The notes under the pieces were generated by a model. The model was not told the DNA's origin. It made no database searches and saw nothing but the letters and a program-made list of their open reading frames with translations. Both the position numbers and the translations under genes were made by a program. Shown here one piece after another: positions 1-8,479 of a stretch of 64,000 nt of DNA (the first letter of the stretch is position 1; each line of letters begins with the position of its first letter). Origin of the DNA: Laceyella sediminis (lineage in GTDB: Bacteria; Bacillota; Bacilli; Thermoactinomycetales; Thermoactinomycetaceae); NCBI RefSeq assembly GCF_003003125.1, contig NZ_PVTZ01000005.1, forward strand, positions 1 to 64,000, read 5' to 3'.

Positions 1-73
<73 letters not shown>

Positions 74-212
74 TACTAGGTTTATTCGGCATATCGCTAT
101 GCCGCTCGGTATCTCCTCGGTGATTTGCAACATCGACGGTCAAAGAAGGATCTCCTTCTTAACCTCGTTGCTTTATTCCATATCTAATTTTCAAGGTGCG
201 TTTTCTATTTGT
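74..212 (-). other. 23S leader resembling a 16S-23S spacer
   Basis: The minus strand here reads CACCTTGAAAATTAGATATG followed by AGGTTAAGAAGGAG. This is the stretch that in Bacillales rRNA operons usually lies in the spacer just before 23S rRNA. It contains no tRNA. Here the upstream side is not a 16S gene but a promoter and an unrelated small gene, so the sequence acts as the 5' leader of a 23S transcription unit. This is inferred from the order of elements. Confidence 0.7.
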
Positions 213-239
213 GATCACCGCATCGCGGCGACAAGGATT

Positions 240-268
240 AATTTATCACATACATAAAAAAACTGCAA
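240..268 (-). promoter_or_regulatory. Putative sigma-A promoter for the 23S rRNA gene
   Basis: On the minus strand a TTGCAG -35 box (263-268) is followed after 17 bases by a TAAATT -10 box (240-245). The spacer is rich in T. The site lies about 170 bases before the 23S start and would produce an independent 23S transcript. Assigned by eye only. Confidence 0.45.
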
Positions 269-353
269 GCTTTTTTTTATAAATTTTTTCTGGGTACAAA
301 GCAATGGGACTTCCGCAAGCTCACCCCGTCGCAATGCATACTCTGCGCATGAT

Positions 354-389
354 AAAAGCCACAACCTTTGAAACGGAAAAGGCTGTGGC
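354..389 (-). terminator. Rho-independent terminator
   Basis: On the minus strand a 12-bp stem (378-389 with 358-369, one G-U pair) is followed by TTTTAT. It sits just downstream of the small gene at 413-763 and separates it from the 23S promoter. Confidence 0.8.
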
Positions 390-412
390 CCGCCCACCTG
401 ACTGAACCGCGC

Positions 413-763
413 TTAGATGTTATTCGCCACACTATTGGCTCCGCCACTTTCGATGAGTCTACCTCTTCCGCCTCTTCCCCTTCTTCTACACACCAAAATA
501 ACGGATTCCCCTCGGTTTAACCGAATTGTTCGGGTGGACCCGCTTCCGCGTCCGCAAGTGACATTGGCGGAGCTGTTTCCACATTGGACCCTCACTGTGT
601 CCCCACGCTGCAATCCAACGATTCTTGGACGGAACCTCAATCGACCGCATCTTACAAACGCGATTTCGCCACGGCGCAAACGAACGTCAAATTCCTCTCT
701 CCGGTTTGGACGCAAAAGAATATGCCTCACTTGGGAGTGAGTCAGCTCAGAAGTTCTGATCAT
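413..763 (-). CDS. Small Arg/Cys-rich protein with three internal repeats
   Basis: Product of 116 residues that I do not recognise. It is strongly basic and contains three copies of a short beta-strand-like motif of the form L-x-R-G-E/D-x-h-x-h-x-C: RGEIAFVRCG near residue 31, RGDTVRVQCG near 53, and RGESVILVC near 84. The C-terminus is Arg/Gly-rich. There is no signal peptide or membrane segment. The ATG start is supported by TAGGAGG at 774-780, and a clear terminator follows, so it looks like a complete monocistronic gene. Repeated Cys-tipped strands suggest a beta-rich fold, perhaps metal- or nucleic-acid-binding, but that is speculation. Confidence 0.72.
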   Translation of the reverse strand: MIRTSELTHSQVRHILLRPNRREEFDVRLRRGEIAFVRCGRLRFRPRIVGLQRGDTVRVQCGNSSANVTCGRGSGSTRTIRLNRGESVILVCRRRGRGGRGRLIESGGANSVANNI

Positions 764-930
764 TTCACTTTGGCCTCCTATTTATTTGCTATACCATACT
801 CTATAAAAGGAAGCAGGAATTTGACTCCGCCATACGTCTAGTTTAATGGAGAAAACTTAAAAATGGGTCACTGCAACCTATTTTCAAGCATCAGACACTA
901 TCAGACAAACAAGGCGCCGCCAACTCCAAG

Positions 931-1971
931 TCAGGGCCGCCTCTCTCCCTGCAAATAGCGCTTGTCTTTCATAAAGAGCCTCCAGAAAATGATAAATCCG
1001 GGTAACAAAATGGCCAGCCCCATCGCAAACACTTTTAGCAACGAATAAAAAGTGTTGATTTGGGTGAATGCCTCGTTAACAGTCAAATACGGATAAATGA
1101 TATAGGGCAAATGTGCCGCTCCATAAGCGAAAGTGGCAATAGCATATTGGATGGCAACGGCGATGACCGCCACTCTCGGCCGGCCCACCTTTCCCCCCGG
1201 CGTCTTCCACCATAGCGCCAAGTACCCGATCAAAAATGCGAGAATCGACCACACATACCATACCTTAAATTCTTGCAGGCGCTTCAGCAGCCAAAATGCT
1301 TCCGGCTCCAATGTGTACAGCGTGAAGACAGCCACCAACAACGTGATCGGCCCGAACACAATCGCATGCTTGCGGTACGCGGCATAAGCTTCCTCATCTC
1401 CCGATTCTCTCGAGTAGTCGGCCAAAAAGAGCGCCGCCAGGAACAATTCCGAAGTCAAACCGAACAGGATATACAGATATACAGACGGGCTGGTTACCAA
1501 TTTGTCAAACAAAAGCAGTTCCCGCCCATCTGCCCTTTGGACAAAACCGCCTTGCGTGACAGGCAACGCACTGATTAACAAGGCGGGGATGAACAGCGCG
1601 GTGATCCCAGACACCGCTTGGAGCAGCCGTTGATATCCTTCTACATAATAAGCGAAGACCATAAAGGAACTGCGGATGGTGATCAATAGCAATATGACAC
1701 TGACCGGAACAATCAAAACGTTGCCTAGCATGTAGGCCGCGCGAGGAAAAAAGCCAACGCTCATGACCACCAACAAAACCAAGATGGTGTTGGTCACTTC
1801 CCATGTCGGCGACAGGAATCGATTGGCGATTTTGCCCGCTTGCGTTTGTTGGTTTCCGTATACCATCGCCCAAAAACTGGCGCCAAAATCAATGGAGCCT
1901 GCCATGCTGTAGATATAAAGTACAACCCAAACAGCAAGAATGGCGACAGAGGGTTCAATGGGTTGGACCAT
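931..1971 (-). CDS. cydB: Cytochrome bd oxidase subunit II
   Basis: Membrane subunit II of cytochrome bd-type quinol oxidase, which pairs with CydA to reduce oxygen to water using quinol. About 346 residues with eight or nine hydrophobic helices and the typical N-terminus (YSMAGSIDFGASFW). The start at 1971 is preferred because TTAGGAG lies 9 bases upstream; an alternative ATG two codons earlier is too close to that site. The gene overlaps the end of cydA by 17 bases, so translation is probably coupled. The sequence downstream of the stop can form a GC-rich hairpin followed by TTGTTTG, a weak terminator candidate. Substrate preference cannot be read from this subunit. Confidence 0.93.
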   Translation of the reverse strand: MVQPIEPSVAILAVWVVLYIYSMAGSIDFGASFWAMVYGNQQTQAGKIANRFLSPTWEVTNTILVLLVVMSVGFFPRAAYMLGNVLIVPVSVILLLITIRSSFMVFAYYVEGYQRLLQAVSGITALFIPALLISALPVTQGGFVQRADGRELLLFDKLVTSPSVYLYILFGLTSELFLAALFLADYSRESGDEEAYAAYRKHAIVFGPITLLVAVFTLYTLEPEAFWLLKRLQEFKVWYVWSILAFLIGYLALWWKTPGGKVGRPRVAVIAVAIQYAIATFAYGAAHLPYIIYPYLTVNEAFTQINTFYSLLKVFAMGLAILLPGFIIFWRLFMKDKRYLQGERRP

Positions 1972-3331
1972 GGGCATTCACTCCTAACTCTCGGTTAAGC
2001 CGATGTAAATCTTGTGCCAAGGGATGGCGACGGAAATAGCGAATCATTACCACCGCCACGATCGTGGCCAAGAAGAGATAGACCAAGGTGAAGAGAACAA
2101 ACAACACGCCTAAATTTTCCGCTTTGGTAGCTGCTTCGGCCGTGGTTTGAATGCCGTAAATGGTCCATGGCTGTCGGCCACTGCAACTGAAAATCCAACC
2201 GAATTCGATCGCGAGCATGGACAGTGGACCAGCCGCGACTAAACACCTGAGCAACCACTCCGGCCAATTCCTTGTACCGCGTTTCCGACGCCAATAAACA
2301 TACAATCCCAACGCGGCCAACACTAGCAACAACATGCCTAATCCCACCATCACATTGAACAGGGTGTGCGTGTAAGCCGGCGGCCATGTCTCACGTGGAA
2401 AATCATTTAATCCCTTCACTTCCGTATCAAAACGATCGCCCGCCAGCACGCTCAGCATGTAAGGAATCTCCACTCCATAACGAATTTCTTTCTTTTGATA
2501 ATCGACATACCCACCCACAGCCAACGGCGCATAGCGCTGGGTTTCAAACAAACCCTCAGCTGCGGCCAGCTTTTCCGGGCTATAACGGTGCAAATTTTGT
2601 GCTGAACCGTGTCCGGACATAGCCGTAAGAAAAGAGAAAATGAAGGCGACGACAAGTGACAAGAGCAACGCCTTGTGATGAACGCTCTGCTCCTCTTCCC
2701 GCCTGTCTTTCAACAAACGATACGCGGCGACCGACACCACGACAAATGCCCCGGTCATCAGGGCGCTGACCACGACATGATAGGCGCTACCGAAAAAGCT
2801 GGGGTTGAAAAATGCTTTCCACGGATTGACATCCGTAATCGTGCCGTCCGCTCGCATGGTAAAACCGGCGGGCGTGTTCATCCACGTATTGGCTGAAGTG
2901 ATCAACACGGCAGAAGCAGTGGCTCCCAATGCGACTAGGAACACGGAGACCACTCGAAACGCCGGGGGCAAGCGATCAGCTGCGTACACATAGATGGATA
3001 AAGCCAATGCCTCTAGGAAAAAGGCGAAAATCTCCACCTGAAACGGTACCGAGATGACCTGGCCCACGATCTTCATAAATCCGGGCCACAACAAGCTAAG
3101 CTGCACAGCTACGATGGTTCCGCTGGGGATAGCCACGCCTAACAAAATGGCGACCGATTTGGTCCAGCGTTTAGCCATGACACTGTAATGAATATCTTTT
3201 TTCCACCAATAAAGAAATTCGCTAAGAAACACCATCGCCGAAATCCCGATTCCCAATGTGGCGAAAATGATGTGAAATGCGAGGGATGTCCCAAAAAAAG
3301 CGCGCGCCAGCGTAACTGTATCCATTGGCAT
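1955..3331 (-). CDS. cydA: Cytochrome bd oxidase subunit I
   Basis: Haem-carrying subunit I of a bd-type terminal oxidase in the cytoplasmic membrane. About 458 residues. A conserved His occurs in the first helix (LAFHIIFA, residue 20), the FQVEIFAFFLEA helix carries haem-ligand Glu residues, and the signature GRQPW occurs near residue 385. The quinol-binding Q-loop is short, as in the Bacillus YthA / cyanide-insensitive type. The start at 3331 is chosen because the AGGAAGGG site lies inside a longer open frame (which opens at 3349) and is 6 bases before this ATG. First gene of cydAB. A 7-bp inverted repeat (3373-3379 / 3394-3400) lies about 40-70 bases upstream and could be an operator. Confidence 0.93.
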   Translation of the reverse strand: MPMDTVTLARAFFGTSLAFHIIFATLGIGISAMVFLSEFLYWWKKDIHYSVMAKRWTKSVAILLGVAIPSGTIVAVQLSLLWPGFMKIVGQVISVPFQVEIFAFFLEALALSIYVYAADRLPPAFRVVSVFLVALGATASAVLITSANTWMNTPAGFTMRADGTITDVNPWKAFFNPSFFGSAYHVVVSALMTGAFVVVSVAAYRLLKDRREEEQSVHHKALLLSLVVAFIFSFLTAMSGHGSAQNLHRYSPEKLAAAEGLFETQRYAPLAVGGYVDYQKKEIRYGVEIPYMLSVLAGDRFDTEVKGLNDFPRETWPPAYTHTLFNVMVGLGMLLLVLAALGLYVYWRRKRGTRNWPEWLLRCLVAAGPLSMLAIEFGWIFSCSGRQPWTIYGIQTTAEAATKAENLGVLFVLFTLVYLFLATIVAVVMIRYFRRHPLAQDLHRLNRELGVNAHGPTH

Positions 3332-3372
3332 AACCGCCCTTCCTGCCAAATAATGTAACCTTATTCTTGGCA

Positions 3373-3400
3373 GTCCGCTCGTTTTTATGCAAAAGCGGAC
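3373..3400. repeat. Inverted repeat upstream of cydA
   Basis: GTCCGCT and AGCGGAC separated by 14 bases, in the 340-base region between cydA and the E2 gene. No U-tract follows on either strand, so a terminator is unlikely. Its position suggests an operator for cydAB, but it does not match the Rex box (TTGTGAA-N6-TTCACAA). Confidence 0.3.
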
Positions 3401-3478
3401 GGCAATTCATGTCCTTTCTGATGGAGTTGACTGGCGCGCCTTGGAAGTCACCTTGCAGTCACCTCGCCCGCGTAGAAA

Positions 3479-3613
3479 CTAGACGGAGAAATGCGACCGC
3501 ATTGTCTCAATGCCCGGATCGATGACATGGTTCGTACAATACGCGAGGAGTGTAGAAGTAGGCATTCCCTTTGCTCCTTCGTTGCCCACGCGATTGCACA
3601 ACGCATCATGCAT
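3479..3613 (-). CDS. Possible small Cys/His protein
   Basis: A possible 44-residue reading frame between the E2 gene and cydA, starting ATG at 3613 with a weak AAGGCGG about 10 bases upstream. It contains Cys at residues 6 and 26, the latter in YCTNHVIDPG. The frame stays open upstream through more Cys and His codons to a TTG at 3661. I recognise no family, and chance cannot be excluded. The rest of this intergenic stretch holds only the inverted repeat before cydA. Confidence 0.22.
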   Translation of the reverse strand: MHDALCNRVGNEGAKGMPTSTLLAYCTNHVIDPGIETMRSHFSV

Positions 3614-3670
3614 GCAAAAAACACCGCCTTCGCAGATAAGGCGATGTCCACACGATAACAAATTCGATTG

Positions 3671-4915
3671 TCATATCAGCTCTTGCAACAACCGTCCGGG
3701 GTCTTTCGTAAACGTTTCAAGAGTCTGGATGAACCGGATGGCATCGGCCCCATCGACCACACGATGGTCAAAGCTCAAGGATATGTTCATCCGCCAGCCC
3801 ACGGTCAATTGCCCCTCTTTCACAAACGGCTTTTGTTCAATCGGATGAAGCGCCAAAATCGCCACTTCTGGGGGATTAATAATGGGAGTGGCCCAAGTCC
3901 CTCCTAGCGCCCCTGCATTGCTGATCGTGAAAGTGCTCCCTTTCATCTGCTCCGGCAACAGCTTCCCTGCCCGTGCTGCTTGAGTCAATTCATCAAGCTC
4001 CCGCGCCAATTGCTCCATCGTTTTCCGTTCGACCTGTCGCAATACGGGAACCAGCAACCCTTTGGGCGTGTCGGCCGCAATACCCAAATGAACGGTATGG
4101 TGCTGCCGAACCATTTGCGTCTCTTCTATGAAGTGGGCGTTAAATTGAGGATGGCGCTTTAGAGTGTGCGCGACCAACTTGCTGATGATGGCTAGATAGG
4201 AAAGACGAGGTGAGCCCTCTTCTCGCTCTGTCATGCGGCGCTGGCGCCACTCCACCAAGCCATCCACCGCCAATTCGGCGAAGTGCGTCGCATGCGGCTT
4301 GCGAGTCACAGAAAACAGCAAGCGCTCCGCGATCACCTTTCGCACCGGAGACAAGCCGGATTCGCTCCACTCGCCGGTTTCCGCTGGGGTCGGCATGATG
4401 GATGGTGGCACCATCAACGAACTCTCCGCCTGTGCGACCTTCACGCTTGGTTGTTCGCCATGCATAGCAGCATGGTTGCGCACATCCGCGGCAGTAATCC
4501 TCCCATGGGCTCCCGTCCCTTTGACTTCAGTCAGATCAACACCCAGCTCACGGGCAAGCCGGCGTGTCGAAGGAGCAGCCAACACGCGCTTTTTCTTTTG
4601 CGGTACGGGTGGCGATGCGTTGGCGTGGGAATCATTCGGTTGGTGCGGAACTTCCTTCGGTTCCTGTTCTCGGCCCGCTTCCGTCCCGATCACATACAGC
4701 ACCTCCCCGACAGGGACGACATCGCCTTCTTTCCATTTTAATTCCGCCATTTTGCCGCTTGCGGGTGCCGGCAATTCTACCACAGCTTTGTCAGTCTGAA
4801 CTTCTATGACAGGTTGGTTTTCTTCCACTTCGTCTCCTTGTTTGACCAGCCAGCGGACCACCTCGGCTTCAGCCACACCTTCACCGATGTCCGGCAAGCG
4901 AAAGGCTAACGACAT
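3671..4915 (-). CDS. Dihydrolipoamide acyltransferase (E2) of a 2-oxoacid dehydrogenase
   Basis: E2 core of an E1/E2/E3 complex that transfers acyl groups from E1 to CoA. 414 residues in the usual order: lipoyl domain at 1-80 with the lipoylated Lys43 in QTDKAVVE, a linker, a peripheral-subunit-binding domain at about 110-150 ([18 protein letters not shown]), and a catalytic domain with HRVVDG (His384). It is distinct from the pdhC product at 39269-40558. It is last in a four-gene leftward run with phenylalanine dehydrogenase, E1-alpha and E1-beta. Its substrate is probably a branched-chain or aromatic 2-oxoacid. RBS GAAGGAGGG. No E3 gene is adjacent, so it presumably shares the pdhD product. 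Confidence 0.9.
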   Translation of the reverse strand: MSLAFRLPDIGEGVAEAEVVRWLVKQGDEVEENQPVIEVQTDKAVVELPAPASGKMAELKWKEGDVVPVGEVLYVIGTEAGREQEPKEVPHQPNDSHANASPPVPQKKKRVLAAPSTRRLARELGVDLTEVKGTGAHGRITAADVRNHAAMHGEQPSVKVAQAESSLMVPPSIMPTPAETGEWSESGLSPVRKVIAERLLFSVTRKPHATHFAELAVDGLVEWRQRRMTEREEGSPRLSYLAIISKLVAHTLKRHPQFNAHFIEETQMVRQHHTVHLGIAADTPKGLLVPVLRQVERKTMEQLARELDELTQAARAGKLLPEQMKGSTFTISNAGALGGTWATPIINPPEVAILALHPIEQKPFVKEGQLTVGWRMNISLSFDHRVVDGADAIRFIQTLETFTKDPGRLLQELI

Positions 4916-4930
4916 CCAAGCTCCCTCCTT

Positions 4931-5911
4931 CTATTCAAACGCCAACACTTGTTCAATCGCTTGGGAAACACGTTTCACATCAGGGCGGAATGCATCTTCC
5001 AACGCATACATCGGCACCGGAACATCATAGCCTGTCACCCGCGCAACAGGAGCTTCCAGATAGAGAAAGGCCTGTTCATTGATTAAAGCGGTCAATTCCG
5101 CTCCCAGACCCGCCGTTTTCGGTGCCTCGTGCACGATCACTACCCGGCCCGTCTTTTTGACCGATTCAATGATGGTTTCTTCATCTAGCGGATACAAAGA
5201 ACGCAGATCAATCACGTCACAGGAGACACCTTGTCTCTCCCACTGTAGAGCCGCTTCGGAAGCGACTGGCACCATCGCACCCCAGGCGATCACGGTGAGC
5301 TCATCACCTTCGCGCACTTTGCGTGCTTTGCCCAGCGGCACTTCAACCCACCCCTCGGGCACTTCTTCCCGCACCGACCGATACAGCCTCATCGGTTCCA
5401 GATAAATGACCGGATCTGGATCGTTGATCGCCGCCAGCAACAATCCTTTGGCATCTCTCGGAGTGGCAGGAGTCACCACTTTCAATCCCGGAATATGAAC
5501 AAAGAGGCTCTCTGTAGAATCGCAATGTAATTCCGGAGCGCGAATCCCACCGCCATACGGAGCGCGAATCACCAACGAAGCCGGATGGTTTCCTTGCGTG
5601 CGGGTACGAAGCCGGGCGGCATGGGTGATGATTTGTTCAATCCCCGGATAGATAAAACTCAGAAACTGGATTTCAGCCACTGGCTTTAGCCCGTTGATGG
5701 CCATGCCGATCGATGTGCCGACAATGCCCGCTTCAGCCAGCGGCGTATCGATAACGCGATCATCGCCAAATGTTTCCCATAGCCCTTCCGTCGCTCGGAA
5801 CACTCCTCCGTTGCGACCCACATCTTCGCCGAGCACGATCACCCGCGGGTCATGCTCCAAGGCCACTCGCAACGCATCGTTGATCGCCTGCACCAATGTT
5901 AATTGCTTCAT
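4931..5911 (-). CDS. 2-Oxoacid dehydrogenase E1 component, beta subunit
   Basis: Beta subunit of the ThDP-dependent E1 decarboxylase. 326 residues from the chosen start, with conserved blocks [41 protein letters not shown] and a C-terminal transketolase-type domain (VIDLRSLYPLD). The ATG at 5911 overlaps the E1-alpha stop (ATGA), so the two subunits are translationally coupled; an upstream in-frame start at 5956 lies inside the E1-alpha gene and has no ribosome binding site. Paralogue of the pdhB product at 40724-41704. Substrate not provable from sequence. Confidence 0.9.
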   Translation of the reverse strand: MKQLTLVQAINDALRVALEHDPRVIVLGEDVGRNGGVFRATEGLWETFGDDRVIDTPLAEAGIVGTSIGMAINGLKPVAEIQFLSFIYPGIEQIITHAARLRTRTQGNHPASLVIRAPYGGGIRAPELHCDSTESLFVHIPGLKVVTPATPRDAKGLLLAAINDPDPVIYLEPMRLYRSVREEVPEGWVEVPLGKARKVREGDELTVIAWGAMVPVASEAALQWERQGVSCDVIDLRSLYPLDEETIIESVKKTGRVVIVHEAPKTAGLGAELTALINEQAFLYLEAPVARVTGYDVPVPMYALEDAFRPDVKRVSQAIEQVLAFE

Positions 5912-6987
5912 CCCACTTGCCCACCGCCTTGCTCGCATTGTTGCCGTTGCCGCCACTCATTGGGACCCATCTGGGCGTAAACATGCTCAAACATATGGGT
6001 TGCTGGGGGTGGGGTAGCCGATTCCGCCTCACGAATGCCCAAGTCGATGCGCTCTTTGCATTCCGCCTCCCAGGCCGACTCGTCCGCATCGGACAACAAC
6101 CCTTCCGCCTTGAGTAACCGCACATAACGCTGGAGCGGGTCTTTTTGCTCAACCCATTCTTTCACTTCGGCTTCAGGCCGATATCGTTTGGCATCATCCG
6201 CCGTGGTATGGGAGCCTTTGCGATATGTGACCGCTTCGATGAGCGTTGGCCCACCCCCCGTTTTCGCTTTCGCCACAGCTTGCCGCATCGCGTCATAAAC
6301 GGCCAAAACATCATTGCCATCCACACGGACGCCTTCAAATGCATAGGCTGCCGTTTTTTCTGCTACGGTTTCGGTCGCTGATTGCCTGGAGAAAGGCACG
6401 CTGATGGCATACCCATTGTTTTGGCAAAACAAGATGACTGGCACTTGAAACACACCCGCAAAATTGCACCCCTCATGAAAATCCCCTTCAGAGGTTGCCC
6501 CATCGCCGAAGTAAGCCACAGCCACACTTTCTTCACCTCTGAGCTTGGCGGCCCAAGCTGCACCAACCGCCTGCGGAATCTGGGTCGCAATCGGAACATA
6601 CGGCGGCATCAAACGGACTCCTTCCGGCGCTTCACATCCCTCTACCCGCCCCATCCAGTACAGGAAGATTTGGGATAAGGGCATGCCGGCAACCATCGCC
6701 ACCCCATGCTCACGATAACTGGGAAATATCCAATCAGCTTGGGAAAGGGCCAAGGCGCTACCCACTTGGGCCGCCTCCTGCCCTTCCAATGGGGCGTAGG
6801 TTCCGATCCGGCCTTGTCGTTGCAACAGGACGGCGCGGCGGTCAAACAGTCTCACCATTGTCATCCAACGGTAAAATTGAAGCTTGCTTTCATCAGGAAG
6901 CGCCCGCCAGCAGGAGCGGCCCTGCTCGGTTAAATACCCTTCCGGTGTCACATACTGCACCATCTCTTTATTCAATTGACCGATCAC
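5908..6987 (-). CDS. 2-Oxoacid dehydrogenase E1 component, alpha subunit
   Basis: Alpha subunit of E1, carrying the ThDP/Mg-binding motif GDGATSEGDFHEG...NN at residues 161-191 and the YREHG motif at 91-95. 359 residues, normal for the family. GTG start at 6987, 7 bases after AAAGGTGG, overlapping the phenylalanine dehydrogenase stop by 4 bases. In B. subtilis the equivalent genes (bkdAA/AB/B) oxidise branched-chain 2-oxoacids. Here the direct coupling to phenylalanine dehydrogenase suggests phenylpyruvate, or a broad mixture of 2-oxoacids, as substrate. That is inference from gene order. Confidence 0.9.
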   Translation of the reverse strand: MIGQLNKEMVQYVTPEGYLTEQGRSCWRALPDESKLQFYRWMTMVRLFDRRAVLLQRQGRIGTYAPLEGQEAAQVGSALALSQADWIFPSYREHGVAMVAGMPLSQIFLYWMGRVEGCEAPEGVRLMPPYVPIATQIPQAVGAAWAAKLRGEESVAVAYFGDGATSEGDFHEGCNFAGVFQVPVILFCQNNGYAISVPFSRQSATETVAEKTAAYAFEGVRVDGNDVLAVYDAMRQAVAKAKTGGGPTLIEAVTYRKGSHTTADDAKRYRPEAEVKEWVEQKDPLQRYVRLLKAEGLLSDADESAWEAECKERIDLGIREAESATPPPATHMFEHVYAQMGPNEWRQRQQCEQGGGQVG

Positions 6988-8141
6988 CCGCGTCCCACCT
7001 TTCTGTTTTGATTGCGGTCATAGCCGAGGATCATTCTGCGCAAATCCGCGATGTTTTCCATCCGCTCCACGACGATACGGTCGGCAGCACGACATGTTGG
7101 AATATTCTCTCTTTTGGAACGTTCGCATATTTCAAGCACCATGTCGTAAATCGCTTTGGTTTTAGCCAGGACGCGCTCCGCCTGGTAGCCTTCCAACTCA
7201 TCGGCCACTTGGATCAAGCCTCCCGCGTTCACCAGATAATCGGGGGCGTACAAAATACCCCGCGCATGCAGAAGATCACCATGTCGATCCGCCTCCAGCT
7301 GGTTGTTGGCGGAACCGACCACAGCTCTACACTGCAATTCGTCAAGGGTGCGATCGTTGATGATCCCGCCCCGGGCGCAAGGCGCGAAAATATCACAGTC
7401 CACCTGATGGATGACATCAACCTGACTGATCTCAACCTGTTCTGGCGCCCGCTGTTTCCACTCCGCACAACGCTCTTCGCATAAATCGGCGACAACCACC
7501 GACGCGCCTTCCTCCAACAACATCTCCACCAGCTTGCTCCCAACTTTGCCGATTCCCTGCACAGCCACTTTCTTCCCTGCCAGCGACGACGTTCCCCACA
7601 GATGCGTCGCAATGGCCCGCATGCCCTGCAACACGCCCAACGCAGTCGGTATCGAAGTGTCTCCGCTCCCCCCATGGGACTGAGGCAGGCCGACAAAAGA
7701 TGCTGATTCTCTGGCAGCATGAATAAAATCTTCCGGTTCGGTACCCATATCCGTTCCCGTGAAAAACCGGCCGTTTAACCCCCCGACAAACCTGCCGACC
7801 GCTCGGAACATCTCCGGAGACTTATCTTCTGCCGGATCACCGATAATCACCATTTTACCCCCGCCAAAGTCCACATCTGCCAAGCCGCATTTATAAGTCA
7901 TTCCTTTAGAAAGACGCAGGACATCCTCCAGCGCCTCATCTGTTGTTTCATAAGGAATCATCCGACATCCGCCAATGGCCGGCCCCAATGTCGTGTTGTG
8001 AATGGCGACAATCGCTTTCAATCCCGTACGCGCATGCCGGCAAAATACCACCTGCTCATGGCCGTGTTCCTCCATCAGAGCGAAAACATCACGCATCTGG
8101 GCGATTTCTGCCCGTTTCTCTTTTAGCTCGAGGTGATCCAT
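6984..8141 (-). CDS. pdh: Phenylalanine dehydrogenase
   Basis: NAD-dependent oxidative deaminase of the Glu/Leu/Phe/Val dehydrogenase family, converting L-phenylalanine to phenylpyruvate and ammonia. It carries the substrate/catalytic Lys residues in GMTYKCGLAD and DFGGGKMVIIGDP (Lys84 and Lys96 from this start), the TGTDMGTEPEDF block and a Rossmann GIGKVG. It resembles, from memory, Thermoactinomyces intermedius phenylalanine dehydrogenase (HNTT, GGCRMIPY, LNGRFF-TGTDMGT) much more than leucine dehydrogenase. The start is uncertain: ATG at 8141 has GGGGAG 7 bases upstream; ATG at 8156 and TTG at 8162 are alternatives. First gene of the E1/E2 operon. Activity on Leu or Val cannot be excluded. 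Confidence 0.88.
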   Translation of the reverse strand: MDHLELKEKRAEIAQMRDVFALMEEHGHEQVVFCRHARTGLKAIVAIHNTTLGPAIGGCRMIPYETTDEALEDVLRLSKGMTYKCGLADVDFGGGKMVIIGDPAEDKSPEMFRAVGRFVGGLNGRFFTGTDMGTEPEDFIHAARESASFVGLPQSHGGSGDTSIPTALGVLQGMRAIATHLWGTSSLAGKKVAVQGIGKVGSKLVEMLLEEGASVVVADLCEERCAEWKQRAPEQVEISQVDVIHQVDCDIFAPCARGGIINDRTLDELQCRAVVGSANNQLEADRHGDLLHARGILYAPDYLVNAGGLIQVADELEGYQAERVLAKTKAIYDMVLEICERSKRENIPTCRAADRIVVERMENIADLRRMILGYDRNQNRKVGRG

Positions 8142-8278
8142 TTTCAGACTCCCCATGATCAACCATCTCCACTTTATTATTCAAAGTCATGCATGTTGAT
8201 TAGCCAGTGAAACAGAAGGCGGTTTCCCATGCGAAAATGACCGGGAGCGCTTTATTCAAGCGGCATTGCTGAAGGCTA

Positions 8279-8326
8279 GGAGAAAGCGGGACAAAATTCT
8301 TCTACCCCTGGTTGCCCGCTTTCTCC
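8279..8326. repeat. 12-bp perfect inverted repeat
   Basis: GGAGAAAGCGGG (8279-8290) and CCCGCTTTCTCC (8315-8326) with a 24-base loop, in the 340-base gap between the paaG-like gene and phenylalanine dehydrogenase. Neither side is followed by a T-run, so it is not a standard terminator. It could be an operator or mRNA structure in the leader of the dehydrogenase operon. I see nothing else in this gap. Confidence 0.5.
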
Positions 8327-8479
8327 GCCCAGTAAGCGATACGACTCCCAGACAAAGGCTTAGAAATGCAAACGCAAAACCCGCCTCCGTCAGTATGTTG
8401 AATATGGATATGGGTAATCAACACGCCCCTTCAAAAGTTTCTTGTTGATCCATCATATGACACTGTGCTAGCAAAGGGT

